Positions 33,086 to 46,564 are shown, numbered from the stretch's first letter. The stretch: DNA of 64,000 nucleotides from Phragmites australis (GCF_958298935.1 NC_084939.1:24434001-24498000), one strand, 5' to 3'. Notes: a model not told the origin generated them from the letters alone. Numbers and translations are program-made.

Positions 33086-35589
33086 CTACTCCTGGGGAGT
33101 CAAGCAGATGTTGATGTCAGGTGAAGTCCTGTGCGCCGTGGACTGTGAGCTTGCAGGCCAGCCAACCATAGTGAAGCCTGTGGTGTTCAAGTTCGTCCCA
33201 GTTGCGATGTGGTATGCATTGGCATGGGCTTGTTGGGGTGTGGCGGAGGCTGGCGGTGCATGGCAGCCGTTACCTGGAGCTGCCTGAGATATGGGCATTG
33301 CCGCTGTGAGCACTGGAGGGGGAACCATAGGTGCCGGCAGTGCCGGAGCAGCAGATGGTTGTTGCAAGCTCATCCTCCTCTGATGCTGCTTCACACTGTT
33401 GGGCAGGAAGCTCCCTACAATCACCTGCCCAAACGGTTTATATTAGAGAATGAAGAAAAAATTGCTACAAACCTACTCATCAATTCGCGACAAGATTACA
33501 GACTGCAATGAACCAACAAGGAATGAATGTTTCTGTTTTGATAAGTGTGATAGCATTGGTAATTTGGTACAGGTTTCTGTCAGTTTTTACCTGTATAGGA
33601 CTGGCAGCACGCAGCATCCCAGCCACTACACCGCCAACTACACGGCCATCAGGGCCAGCAAGAGAGACACTGAGCCCACCGGTTCTCCTCCTACCTTCCT
33701 CAGCCATTGTAAAAGAGCCCATCAATTGTAGAATCTCAAAAAGGCCCTGAAGAACATAAACACATCAGTGCCATTTTGATGTTTAAAAATGAGCAACATA
33801 AATAGACAACCACTCAAAGACTCCTGTTGTCATTTCTCTCATGCAGATGAGAGACCTTAGATGTCCCGTAGCCATTTATATACCTTTGACAAGTTTCTGT
33901 GTATTGTTACAGAGTCTAATTTACAATTAGGAGACTTACTGTTGCCTGAAGTCTATCAAACCTATAAGGGTTATAGAAGAAAGTGGAAAGAAAACCCTTT
34001 TCCAACACAATAGGCCTACCAGCTGGTGAATCTGCGGTAGTGTCTGTCTGTATTATGACTCATCGTGAGTCTCCTATAATGAAGTCAACAGAAGTGACTT
34101 GCATGGGGTCAATCTACAATACCTTTATGATGTTTCAGAAATTAGAACTATACGTTTTCACCCTGCATGGGTGTTGATATTTTGATATCATTTCAACATG
34201 ATAGATCAAATTAGCAAATTAAGCTTGCCTTTTTGGGGAAAAAACATTGGCAAGAAAGTGTTATGCCTTATGTGCCTATAGACAATACTGAAACTAAATA
34301 CACCAAATTTGTCAAGAGTAACCAGGGCTTCCAAGTTCCCAGAACTTCACAGTAGCTAGAGCCTAGAGGTCCTAACTCAGAACATTACAAGGAGAATGAT
34401 AAGATACAAAGAGTACACTCCAGAGTTCATACCTCATAGGTGAAGGTGCTACCAGATGAATCCGGCTGCCTCAATGTTACATTAGAGATTGTCCCATTGG
34501 CAGAGAGGATGCACACTGAGCGTGGACCCTTCTGAGAAAACGACATTATACGCGCCGCCACATCCTACCAACGAATTGAACAGGAAAGCTCAATGATACC
34601 CTTAAGACAAGCACTGCACGCTAGTTCACAACGCCATACTAGCTGCAGGGAAACATGATGCTGTGATGAGATGGAATACATGTCTTACCTCCCCAGTACC
34701 CACGATGATGACATGAGGTGTGAAACTCCCTCCAGCTGACAGCGCATACCATTCCCCTTTTGCATCGTGTACCAATCAGGCAGACAAATGAGCAATTTTT
34801 CAAATAAGTAAACTACTAGATGACGAAACAGAAACATTAATCACGGTTAATCTATATGAAATTTCACTAAACCATGCCAAATGGTTAGGTCGATTAGGTA
34901 ATCCACCTAGAGAAATCTCCTGAGAAAGAAGGCACACACAAGATTGGTAGGAAGAAAGGGGATAAAACATAAGAAACATTTTAGTAAGGGACAGAGGAGA
35001 TGAGTGTGACAATGAACAGCAGAACTGTGGTAACTGGTAACGGATATTGACTTGTTAGCCATCTTCGGTCTGAAAAGCAACATACACATCACCCTAACTG
35101 GACCCCATCCAAGCAATGAAACAGAAATCAACAAGGGGAGCAAACATAGCAAGAAACTACCCAGCAAAAATGGAAATTATGGGCTGCTCAAGCAGAAAAA
35201 GAGGGAGCTTTGCATTTCAGAGGAGCATACTGACCTAGGGTGGCTAGGATCTGGCGCCTCCCGGAACCGCGCGGCCGGCCCCTACGCCGTCCGGAGCTCA
35301 AGTTGGCGTGCTCACTCTGCTCGGCCATCTGCATGCCGTTGTTCCCCCCAGCAGCCTCACTCGGCTTCTCACCACCCAAACTCCACGCAAGTGGAATTGC
35401 AGTGGCGTCCCCTCCATGGCCAGCCGCAGCCGCTGGCGGGGATGGTGTGGGGGACGTCGACGGCGAGGAGGGAGAGGACTGGTACCCCTTTGCTGCTTCT
35501 TGAGGCTCTGTCATGGATATCTCAGCTCTTAACAGACCATGGACGGATTCATGGTCACCTGCCACTGCAATGCCCTCCCTTCCCTCCAT
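33086..35589 (-). CDS. AT-hook motif nuclear-localized (AHL) DNA-binding protein, five exons
   Basis: Exons on the minus strand: 35235-35589, 34689-34756, 34433-34564, 33591-33746 and 33086-33424. All have GT-AG introns and join in frame to 349 codons. Residues 1-99 are Ser/Pro/Ala-rich. One AT-hook (GRRRGRPRGSGRRQ, about residues 100-113) binds AT-rich minor grooves. A full PPC/DUF296 domain follows (EWYALSAGGSFTPHVIIVGTGE ... VVGGVVAGMLRAASPIQVIVGSF), through which AHLs form trimers and bind other nuclear proteins. The C-terminal 100 residues are Pro/Ala/Gln-rich. Introns and one hook fit the intron-containing AHL clade. In the PPC domain the usual GRFEIL hexapeptide reads GLFEIL (exon 4 start). 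Other hallmarks are intact, so it is probably functional. A downstream ATG at residue 26 is a possible alternative start. Confidence 0.92.
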
Positions 35590-35599
35590 CTAGCATGTG

Positions 35600-38339
35600 A
35601 AGAGCTCTTCTTGCTGCCTTCGTCTTCTTGGTTGTTATTTGCTTGGTTCCTGTTCTTGGTTTGCTGCTCTGCTTGCTTGGACTTAAACGAGGAGACACAT
35701 ACTCTGGTTTTGCTTACCCGTTGTGTCCGGTTACTACCAGGCACGAGCAAGCAGCACGCCAGTAGCTGGTTGTACCAGACTACCAGTATTATACCCAAGT
35801 CATCACGGAAAGGATTTTGAATGTGGGTATTGAGCTACCTACGCGCATTAACCCAAAAATCTAAGTTAATATAAAAATAAATAATTCACTTATACTTTAA
35901 TACTTTTACTCATATAAAGGTTCTCCTAAATTTTAGACATGGAAATAAAAGTGAGCTGTAAATTTTTGTTTAATTATGTCAGCTAAAACTCAAACTCTAA
36001 AAATCTAGCTCAGATATCATATTAAACATTATTCACCAATCATTTCACACCAAAACTTAAATTGATAGAAAAATGAACAATTCATTTATAGAAATATGAT
36101 AGAAATAAAAAATAATTTGAGGCAGATTCTGGAAAAAAAATGGCGGGGTTTCCTGCTCCCTGTAATAACCGTTTCTCTCTCCTTTGACCAACCAACTGAT
36201 TGGTTGGACTGCAAAATTGTACATACTAGAGTACAACGTCACTTCAATTTTTTATATAATTGAACACTAAATAGCGAATGAGACAAATTATGCCTTCCAA
36301 AAAATGGATAAGATAAATAAAAAAACAGTTCAAAGAGCTGTAGTGCCTTAATTGAGATTCCAGTACTAAATAAGAAATACACATTTCATTTTCCATTCAT
36401 AAGCGTGACAGCTCAAATTTGAATACACTTGGCTTGTCCGTTATGTCTTTCTTGCCTATTGATTTCTTTAAAAAATCAAGCAAGTGAGAGAAAAGCATTT
36501 CATTTCTCGTCTTTCTATGCGTCTTTCCCTTCTTTTGAATCTTCAAATCACATAAAAAGTCATATTCTTGTTTCCTTTCTTCTCTTTTTCCCACTGTTCA
36601 AGAAAGTTTTACGAGAAGGAAGGGAAATTACCGGTGCTTATTATTTTTATGTCCCTATTCAGAAATAGTAGACATATTTTTTAAAAAAATAAAATTTTGT
36701 ATATTTTGATTAACATTTAATCAAATTATAAAAATTTATAATATATAAAAATTATACAACTAGATTCATAATTTAAAATATTTCATATTATATAGATACT
36801 TTTTGCTATAAATGATATATTTTGTAAAAAAATCTGAGTTAAAACATAACTTCAAATACCAAGGCAAAAAAAATACATCTAGGGAGTAATAACTAGCACG
36901 CTTACCTAAATTTGCAGCATCTGTACCTGTTTTGCTTGGCCAACCTGCACTGCAGGTTGCACAGCTGTTCAACTGTGGGGATAAGATCGAAGAGGTAAGG
37001 CCTTGGCCTTTTGGGAATCTGTAGCTGGAGAGTAATTCAAAGTGGAAATAAAAAAACCCAGTCAAATCCATGATGTGCTGTAACTGTAAAAGCTTGAAAT
37101 CCTCGTTATCATAAAACTACGGACGCATGAATAAATAAGCCAATGATTCATGCTATCCATTTTAATATGAATATCTTCAATGAGAAAAGAAAAAAAGGAA
37201 TGCTTCTGCTGAGACTAGGAGAGGACCAGCCATAAAGAACATTACAAAGATGAAGGAACAAAGAAAAAGAGTGGGGCCTTCAGAAAACAGAAAAGGGCGG
37301 TACCAAGAGAAAATATTTTCCAAAATAAATAGCAAAGAATATGCATTATAGATGTGCAGGAAAGCGATAATGTATACAGCAGTTGTACAGGCTAACTTCA
37401 GCAGAGCCATCAAAGTGGATCAGCATCCTGTGCGCACTGTAGAGCTTGGATTTGAGACTACACCATCCTTGAGCTGAGCCACTCCAGTAGTCATTTTAGC
37501 AGGGGCTAGTTTGGAGAGTAAAGCAGTAAAAGATAGAAAATAAGTTGGTATAGATAAAAAATAAATAATACTATAATGATATTAGAATAAATTTTTAAAA
37601 TATCAAAAAAATCATTAAAGAAAGAGTTCTGACTGTCCTTTGCCTCGAAAACATAAAAGCTTTCAGTGTGCAGTGTGCACAGCTGTAGGTCTGTAGAAGG
37701 GTTTAGGTAACTCTGAGGACTGAAGTCGCAGGGCAGCGGGAGCAAATTTCCCGCATCATCCGCTTCAAAAGATGGAAATGTATGAGCTTCAAAAGCTGGA
37801 TACACAACGTACTACTATAGCTATTGCATTTCATATATTGAAATGGAGAACAGGCAATTCAGGATGTGAGCAAAGTTCGTAGAAAAAAAATAGAAATGTT
37901 ACTTGGGACACTTCACAAAAAATCAAAAACATATGGCATCTTCTTCTTCTTTTTTCTTCTGGGACTTCACATTTTGAACCGGTCCACTCTACAGAAAATG
38001 ATGATTCGCCAATTGTAATGCAGATCAACATATTTGAGTTCTAAATATAACCTGTCACTCTGCTCCTGGCCCTTACTACTTAGTTCCGTGAACAACAAGA
38101 CAGCAAGAAAGACAAAACTGAGAGAACTGAAGTGCTATGTATTTGTTGCACAGGAACTTTGTTTCTTCAAAAGACCAACTGTGACTCAGATTGCCAATCT
38201 TCTAGAGAACATGTAGGAGAAATAACAAAGTTGACAAACAAAATGGCACGAGCATAAGATGAAAACGAAGAGGGGGGAGGGGGGGATACAATGGAGCACT
38301 TGCATAAGACCACATGACAAAAACTTGGAGCAAGCAACT
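35600..38339. other. Gene-less AT-rich intergenic region upstream of the AHL gene
   Basis: No gene supported. About 36660-36890 is AT-rich; its right end reads 'ctagggagtaat' (ATTACTCCCTAG on the other strand), reminiscent of Stowaway-type MITE ends, but I could not match a left terminal repeat. Confidence 0.35.
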
Positions 38340-38375
38340 GAATACAGTAGGCACCTGAAAGCAACAAAGATGTCG

Positions 38376-38890
38376 TTTCGTTCATTCCCTTTCCGATTCC
38401 TTTCCCTATTTTTATTTTCTTTATTTTCTCTCATCTCTAACTATCTCCAACCATATTCCCTTCGTTTCATTACCTTACCGATTCTCTTCCCCGTTCTCAT
38501 TCCCTTCATTTCCTCTCATCTCCAACAGCTTCCTTTCGAGGGGAATCGCGAAGGGAAAAGAGAGAGAATCCCGGTCTGGAGGGAATGACCCTGTGAATCC
38601 CTTCGCGACGGGAACCGTAAAGGGAAACCGTTGGAGCGCTGAAAAGAACGAAAATCCCGTCGTCAAGGGATTTTGGCCCCTGAAGGGAAACCGTTGGACA
38701 CAGTCTAACAGCTTCCTTTCGAGGGGAATCGCGAAAGGAAAGGGAGAGAATCCCGTCCTGAAGGGAATGACCCTGAGAATCCCGTCCTGAAGAGAACCAT
38801 GAAGGGAAACCGTTGGAGCACTGAAGTGAACGAAAATCCCTTCACAACGGAAATTTCATCCGCGAGGAGAATCTGTTGGGCGTGGCCTAA
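38376..38890. repeat. Repeat element with a 182-bp internal direct duplication
   Basis: 'aacagcttcctttcgaggggaatcgcgaa' occurs at 38524 and 38706. Each copy is followed by 'gagagaatccc', 'gaagggaatgaccctg' and 'gggaaaccgttgga' in the same order. The left flank (38376-38520) is pyrimidine-rich ('cattccctttccgattcc') and partly inverse to the purine-rich repeats. It looks like a non-autonomous DNA transposon or satellite-like insertion. Ends not defined. Confidence 0.65.
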
Positions 38891-38899
38891 CAAACCGGC

Positions 38900-41310
38900 T
38901 AATCGCCGCCAGCTTACAATGACCATAGTTTCAAAGTAAACTATAACACTCACAAGGAGAAAACCCCGTAAAAGATCATATACACACTGAGAAAAATATG
39001 TTGCCAAAAGGGAGTCATTTTACTACCGGAGGTAAGTTAGTAGGAATGTATATTTGCTCTTCAGCGATCGTTTTTGTAAAAATGAGTTTTGTTCAACAGA
39101 TATCATGGCCCAGAGAAATAATGGCCAGACTAAAACGCACGCAGACATGTCAAACTTTATTACCATGATCATGTGGACGATCATTATTTGAAAGTCTCTA
39201 TTCTTTTGAAATATAGAAAATAGTTCCCCAGACCATTTGATTCCCGTGCCATCTTTTACCTCAAACCTCTAATAGATTAATCTCAAATCAGAGGAATTGT
39301 GCTTGGGACAGGCTGTTCTCAATCTGAACTGGTTGAACTCAACTGCAGAAGCTGATCTAGCTGAGCCATGCCATGAAACATGAGGAAGAGATTTTATTAA
39401 AAAAAAAAAAGTGCGCTTGTTATTACTCCAAATCCTTCAGATATGGCTATCAAACAGATACAGGACAAACCACGACAAAGTACTGAGAGACTCAGAAGTA
39501 AGAATCTCTAATTCGACATTCCGAATTATCTTGTGTTTAAAATCTAAACGTTAACACAAGATAAACGACATCACAAATCTCTTGAAGAATCCATCGTTTG
39601 TAGACCCAAGGGAGAAAGAAAGAGCAGTGTTAACTTTCTTTGAAGATATTCACAGAGTATGGATTAATGGATAGCTGTACTTGCTTCAAGAGTACTCAGA
39701 AGGAACCAAAACTCGCCTCCCAAGGTTTAGTATAATAGAGCTGATTAACGATGAGGCTTCGATTAAAGAGACATTTGTCATGTGATTAGCCAAAGAAAGT
39801 GGGTATTCTTATATCAAACTTTTTGCTGGCTTCTTGTAGGCATAAAACAAAAGGGCACAGGGAAAGCAACTTACCCACGCTCTGTTGTTTGACAACTTTT
39901 AATATGCTAAACAGGTCAAAGCAAAACAGGAACAAAAAATTAAAGCTGCCAATAATAATTAAAGTGAAAACAAACAGGGAATTCAGACCTTGAGGACCTT
40001 GTCTATTCCTAGACTGCAAAATAATCTGTTATTTAATCTAACCTTGCACATGGCCTTCAACTTCAAGCACCCTTTCAAGGAATAACCTATACGAACTAGC
40101 ACACCACACCGGACAAGTAGCAGCACCATTTTGTGAGGTCCAAGAACAATGGCTAAATTACTATGAGTTTCACGTCGTGTCAGCATTGAGCTTTAGGGTG
40201 CAGGTTTCATTGACTGTTGGATGTTCACTGTTACAAATAAAAACCTTGATGCTTAGAGAGCAGAAGATGCATACCTGCTTTAATATTGTACTTTTGAGGA
40301 AAAACAAGCAGCGAAATCCTGTTGATTGAACATCATGCATTAGACATTTCCAGTCCTAGTAATTAAGTCCGTAGCTCCAACTTCAGTTACAGCATTTGCT
40401 GAAAAGCATTGAAATCAAATAGATATCCACAGTAATAGAAAACTCGGGAAACTTTTTGCTGAAGATAAGTGGTGATCTAGCAAGTGTTTTTTAACAAATT
40501 CAAATATAGGTGCATAACAGGGGGGGGGGGGGCTAGTTATATAGAATCCAACATACATTTTCCATGCCCTTCTAAAAATGTATTGGTGCATCTATATTGC
40601 TGAATAAACTTACCATAAAACAACATATGATGTCTCCTCAAGAAAAAGGCCTTCCTTCTTGAATACTATAAATGCAAGAATAGAGTGCTACAATAATTGA
40701 ACTATGACTCTTTATGTATGAACGAGATTGACGACTAGAAAATGTAAATAGATGTCTCAATAAATTTTTTACGAAATCGATAATTTTCTCCTATTTAAAT
40801 TACCCAACACACATAAAACTCAAACGGAAGCAAAAAATATAGAGAAATTTTAACGAGAGAAAATCAAGGCAACACGACTTCACGGATGGTATATGAATCA
40901 TATGTTACATTTAAGATCAATCCATATGTCTTAGCACTCGAAAGATCACTACTTGCAAAGAAACAAGATGATAAGTGGTGATGAGCACCGAGCAATGAAA
41001 CTCTTCAAGTTGATTGTCTAGAGGTAAGAGAATTTAAGACTCTATCACATAAGTATGTGTATGCGAATTTTATGACTCTAGCAACAAGAAAAATGATCTC
41101 ACAAGGTGCTAAAATTTCAGTCCAAAAATCAAAACAAAAATCAAAATCGAAAACTGAAAAACTTGCAAACTTGCAAGGGAACTAATAGAGAAAAACTAGG
41201 AGGGGAATTCATGCATATGCAAAAAATATAAACTTCATTATTCAAAGAGATCAGCCCTATTTTATGTGAATTATAAAAATTTATCTCTTAAAACGCTCGT
41301 CTATTACATA
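38900..41310. other. Gene-less region
   Basis: No gene I can support. A minus-strand stretch near 40010-40190 has short open frames and splice-like borders but no recognisable protein. A poly-G run lies at about 40519-40532 and a poly-A run near 39399. Confidence 0.35.
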
Positions 41311-41331
41311 GACTAAACACTCATATTCCTC

Positions 41332-41510
41332 TCTTCTAAGAAACTAGCACAAGGCTCTCATGTAGATGTCTCAAGGGACATCTCCCAACAAGTCATACCC
41401 CTCTATCTCATCTTCCTCTCTTCTAAAAACCTAGCGCAAGGCTCTCATGTAGATGGCTCATCTCCCAACAAGTCATACACCTCTATTTATAGTATAGAAA
41501 ACTTGGCCCT
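41332..41510. repeat. Local tandem duplication of about 80 bp
   Basis: 'cctctcttctaagaaactag' at about 41332 and 'cctctcttctaaaaacctag' at about 41414, each followed by 'gcaaggctctcatgtagatg' (or 'acaaggctc...') and 'tctcccaacaagtcata'. Two copies, slightly diverged. Confidence 0.75.
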
Positions 41511-42169
41511 TAAGTTTCCTTGACTGTTTCTAAAATATCATTCTCTTATAGTACATTCATATCTACCACCAGAGGTATTTTAGTCTATTTTCTCTTTCAT
41601 GCACCAGATAACCGTGGCGTCTTCACGACTTAGCTTTGCCTCGACGCAAGCTTCACGATAATACCACATGCACTCCATCCGCGTGCGTTTTTGTGGCTAA
41701 ACGGGGAAATCGACTCGGACGCTTCTCAAAGCATGACTCACAGCTGCTTGCTTTGACCTCAAGTAAGTCTTTCGATGTTAATGCGTGTTCTCCGTCTTGT
41801 GATCTTGGCTGCCGACAAGTCTCTCCCGCTCTTGATCTCTCAAGCCATCTTATCACTTGCATCGGCATCCCCTTCGTTTGACTTTGTCAACACGCAGTCT
41901 TTATTCTTCTCCTCATGCTTTGTTTGACATCCATGTGTACAGCTATGATCACCCTTAACTCCTTCCAGCCTCCTTGATCGTCCGGCATCAAGCACCCCGC
42001 TTGACCCCGATCACTCGCCGTCAACTGCCAAGTTACATCCAACACCTTCACATCATTAGATAAGCAAACATGCATCTCCAAAACCATATAACATCATCAC
42101 ATGTTAGTCCAAATCAAAATCAAGTTAAAAAAGATCAGACATACAAAAAATATAAACACCAATTAGTCT

Positions 42170-42660
42170 GGTGTTCACACTAGTGCAACACCGGACCATC
42201 CGGTGAGTACAATTCTACTGGAGCCCGGTTTGCATTCCTCTCTGGAAAATTTAGTCCAATGACCACTGGCGGTGCTCACACTACCAACACCGGAGCATCT
42301 GGCGCCTTCAACTAGCCCTCTGCACTGAAAATTTTCCGGTGTTCAACATTGCACACATCGGATCATCTGGTGAGCACAATTGCTCCTGGTACACATATTT
42401 CAACCCTTTTGAAAATATTAGGTCCGATGTGCACACATTGCCAACACCGGACCATCCGGCGCTCTCTCCAAATTTATCGTAAAAAATCCTTCTTTATAAG
42501 AATTAGTCTGGTACTCACTCTCACTCACACCGGACCTTCCGGTGAATGGATTTATCTTTACCTCTGCGCTGAAAAAACTCTGATACTCAACACTGTCACA
42601 CACCAGACTATCCGATGAGGTTAAACACTCTCACACCGAACTATCCGGTGAGTGTAAACT
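42170..42660. repeat. Diverged repeats built on a CACCGGACCATCCGGTG palindrome
   Basis: Imperfect palindromic words of the form caccgga-c-atccggtg recur near 42188, 42290, 42355, 42443, 42527, 42599 and 42632, often after 'ttcaacact' or 'gtgttcac' and before 'gagcaca'. I suspect retrotransposon (LTR or leader) origin but cannot define ends. Confidence 0.6.
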
Positions 42661-42699
42661 TCCTATACCGAGACAACGATATAATCTCTAATTCTTTGC

Positions 42700-44839
42700 T
42701 ACTTCGGTTAGATAAGATCAATTATTGCATACATAACTATGCATTTGTAATCAAATAGACACTCAACCAAATTCATACATTATCAATCACTCATCATAAA
42801 TGATAAACAAGGTATATATCAACTTGGCTTCTCACTTTAGTAAATCAAATGTAAATTGCTACTTCAGTCCAGAATTATTCTCTATTCTCTAATAAACGAA
42901 AAGCTATTGTTAAGCTTTGTGAAGCATAAAGAATGGCAGACACATGATTCATTGCTGTACGAGTCGGTGTGCAGCAAGTACTCTACTTATAGCCTTACAA
43001 AATCTCACCACATAAGTACAGATTTCTTTTTGTCTTTATATTCCAACTTATAAGTTGAATGACCCAATTACTAATACTAAATACTTTCAGAGTGAATTAA
43101 ATCGTAGAGTCCCCACTTTCAGACTGGCATCTAATTAAATGTCATATAATCTATTGAGGACCCCGACACAGCATAGCAGCTTTTATTGACCATGATACCT
43201 GACTAAATTTACAAAGTAAAGCAAAATGGAGATTGGAGAGAGAAAACTTTTGTGATATTCTCATCCAAAATACATCCCCCTCCCATGAGAAGTAACTTCA
43301 ACACGGTACCTAACAAGGATTCCGGGGGCTGATTTCAGACTACTTATTCAAGCAACCCTGATGGTTAATTGCCATTGATCAAAACTAATCTTCTCTTAGA
43401 TCTTAAGCAAAATCATGAGAGACTGGTCTACGTGTAGTTGAGGTCTGAGGCATTAGGGTGACCACTGAAGGTAATACCGTAATGCACAATGCAAGCAACA
43501 TGTGATGGAAAATATAAACAAACAGAAGAGATATAGTTAGCCTATGCATGAGAAGCCCTTGCGTTAATCTATATGGTTCAATGCCTCCACACATGTTAAC
43601 ATCGGTAAAGACATACTAGTATTATTTTTTATAAAGATGTGTTTATCTTATCTCGTCTCTAGGCTACGGAGTAGTCTGGAAAAGGGATAGCACATGTTGC
43701 CATCATGATTTCAGCTGGCTCACATATTGGCCCATCTCCCAAATTACGATTCTGAAAGCATTATCTACAGCCAAGTAGTACAGCAGAAGACAGAACATAG
43801 TGTTGAGAACAAAAATGAATACATAAGGATATGTCAAAATGTAATGCTTGGAATCGCATTGCTGAGACGCATTTTTTTGACGAAAAAGCGTGCAGGCAAG
43901 GGCTTAATCAGTACAGCGTGCCTGCAACTCTGCATCATCCTCTAAAAAACGAATCATGCTCCACAGTCAACACACATAATAAGCACTCAGGCCGAGGAGG
44001 TGAGATGCCGGAACCGCGGTCGGGGAAGGAGAAGGAGCCAGTCTAGCGAAGCGGGAAAGGAAGCCGGAAGAATTCGCCGGCATTGGACAAGACCGGCGAG
44101 TAGTGGCTGAGAGCGCGAGGGGATCGAGGTCGCCGTCCGGCTCCGTGCGGTGGCCGGTGGGGCGTCGTCCGTGATGCAGTTGCAGTTGTCGTGGGCCCCG
44201 GCTGGGCCCCGGTGGCGGTACCAGTATGATCTCACTGTGGATTAAAAGTGGGCTGATGGTCTGAGGCCTGAGGTAGTTTTGTGGGCTGAGTTTCCAGACG
44301 ACTCAACTCTTGCCGGGCTAGGAGTGCGTACTGATCCAGCCCACCAGATTTAATCGTATACTCGGCACTTGTGTCCATCATTTGCAGGAGTACACAAGTG
44401 TGCATTTGTATTTATACTCCTATAAAATATAGGAGTTATGACAGATCTGATTGATCTTTATTGTTCACTAAGTTGATTAAACAGTCACTATACAAAATTA
44501 GATATCGTTTCTCCTTCCAAAAATATATTTAATATTCTATTATTTATCTTTCATACCTATACATCCAATATTTGTTTTTCATATATTCTAGAAATACATT
44601 TGATCTCCTATTATTTATCATCCATATCTAGATGCTAAATATTTACCTTTCATATAGTCACCATTGAATTTTTTCAGAGGGTCGTCGCCTCTCATACTTC
44701 GTCTACAACACCAATTTTCTAGAGAGAGTGTGCTCCGTAAAGGTCCTAGATACCTTCCATAAATTTCTAACATGTGTAGGGAACACGGGCACGTGAGGGT
44801 GTTTTTTTTAAGTATGTGTGTGTCTTGTACACTCAAAAC
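42700..44839. other. Gene-less region with a GC-rich island (44005-44235)
   Basis: The island resembles the 5' end of a grass gene. A minus-strand ATG at 44083 opens MPANSSGFLSRFARLAPSPSP and ends within about 38 codons. I found no exons to join to it, so I do not call a gene. Confidence 0.35.
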
Positions 44840-45699
44840 TATGGATGGTAATCTGGTATGACGGGTACTAGTAATGCTTAGCCATACCTGTACCTGCCTA
44901 TGGGTATACCTGTGGGCGAAAAGCTGACCCTAAACCCGTCGTCTATGAGTAACAGTCACCCGTAGGTATACTAGTTTACCCACGAGGCGACGCGACGCGA
45001 CAGGGTGGAGCTTGCCAGGGCAGGTTGATGCGACATGACAGGGCGATGTGGCGGAGCAACGGGCAATGCGGCGGGGCAGCGGCGCAACGAGGCATTGAGG
45101 CGGGGCAGGGCAGCTGGCTGGGGTTGTATGACGCGGTGGACCTAGAATCCCATACGCGTGGCGCGTGGTAGTGGCGGAGAGGGGCGGGGCTAGTGGCGGA
45201 CCTCCGTCCTGGAATGGACCCAAATGCGCAGGGCAACAGCGGTGAGGGGCGAGGCAGGTGACGGTGGCTTGGGGCAGAGCTGGGACTGAGAGGCAGCGAG
45301 GGATGATGGGTGGGGTGGCTGGGTGAGGCTAGGTCGTTGGGAGGCGGCGGCGAGTTGGGTGGATCAAGGTCCGAGGAGAGGGAGACGGGGAAAGGGAGGC
45401 AGCGATGAGTTGCTGGATCAGGGTCCGGGGAGAGGGAGAGGAGGAGGGAGACGGGGACGTGAGAGGGAGAGGGAGATAGGAAGATTGGAGAATTGAGTCT
45501 ATATGTCAGACTAGTTTTATGGGTAAAAGGAGTTCGCATGTATAGGTACGCTTTTTATCCATAGTCGTACCTGTCTACCCATTAGATTGTATTTTCTGCT
45601 TACGAACATTCCAGTGAGTACCAAATATTACTCATAACATATCCTATTTGAATATTTACCTACAAGTAAATAATTAATCGGGATAAATTATCATCCCTA
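44840..45699. mobile_element. hAT-like non-autonomous DNA transposon
   Basis: The left end TATGGATGGTAATC and the inverse of the right end TAGGGATGATAATT form imperfect terminal inverted repeats. 8-bp flanks CTCAAAAC and ATCAAAAA share six bases, as expected for an old hAT target duplication. The GC-rich middle gives a Pro/Ser-rich spurious ORF on the minus strand. No transposase is encoded. Confidence 0.55.
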
Positions 45700-46201
45700 A
45701 TCAAAAAGCACACATTTTTGCCTGTACGGATATGCTAAAGCTGTTTGCCAAATTTCAGTTGATTTTTTCCCCGCTTTTCACACCTTTGCATGGACATTCA
45801 TGCTCCTGCAGTGTTGTCGTCCTACTCTCCGTCGTCGACCACACTATCATCTAAATCATCGGTTAGGATGTAAATTCACGAGAAAATTTCGTATTTGTCA
45901 TCGAAAGATAAGATAATTCTTTATTTGTCATCATATGAAATAAACTTTCTTATTTATTACTATTTTTATTTTCTATTTTTTTCTCGCAACTGCTATTCAT
46001 TTAAATCATAAAAAAACATATTTGCTAAAGACAACGGCCTCGGGCGCCGCTGGGTTCTGTTAGCCTTATATCCAAACAACAGTTCGATAATTCTGTTAGC
46101 CTTATAAAGCTAGCCCTGGTTCGGCCTGAAACGGACTAGCCTTTTCTTTTTCTCGAATACTAGTATCATTGCATCAATAGTAAGAGGAATTTGAACCCCA
46201 G

Positions 46202-46564
46202 ACTTATTTCTCATTCACCGAGCTGCTTGAAGCTGAGGATACGCAGCTTGATAATGCATTTGGAATTTCCACTGGTCTGCAAGGTGATGGTAACTGCAGA
46301 AGAAGCTTTGATCGACAAGGAGTTAGTTTCGATGGCATGGCTTTCATGGTAGAAGACGATTCTTCGAATATGAACTTCCCAACAAATGATCCCTCGTCTG
46401 ATGAGGTAGCATGTAACAAGTGCAAGAACCATCAGCCGCCACCTGACCTCAAATGTGCAGTCTGTGGCCTGCACATACACCGGCATTGCTCATCTTGGGA
46501 GGAGAGTGTACAGCCTGCTGAGAGTGCCAATTGGAGTTGTGGTGCTTGCCGGGAGTGGCGATGA
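46202..46564 (+). pseudogene. Terminal exon of a PHD-finger gene (isolated fragment)
   Basis: A CCCAG acceptor precedes an open frame TYFSFTELLEAEDTQLDNAF... through a C-terminal PHD-type zinc finger (CNKCKNHQPPPDLKCAVCGLHIHRHC ... WSCGACREW), then stop. Cys/His spacing fits a Cys4-His-Cys3 PHD finger, a histone-tail reader. It resembles the C-terminal finger of plant RING/FYVE/PHD family proteins. No upstream exons are found before it (44.8-45.7 kb is a transposon), so it is probably a fragment, though a distant or missed exon set is possible. Confidence 0.55.

Noticed and set aside
40519..40532. Poly-G runs here and near 17126-17137
   Set aside because: Simple homopolymers, not a quadruplex array, and prone to assembly error.
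36900..44235. Possible multi-exon minus-strand gene (GC-rich island at 44.1 kb, exon-like pieces near 43.45, 40.1 and 37.0 kb)
   Set aside because: No piece encodes a recognisable protein, reading frames do not join in phase, and stops interrupt them. RNA evidence would be needed.
44976..45539. 187-codon Pro/Ser-rich minus-strand ORF
   Set aside because: It lies wholly inside the hAT-like element in GC-rich low-complexity sequence.
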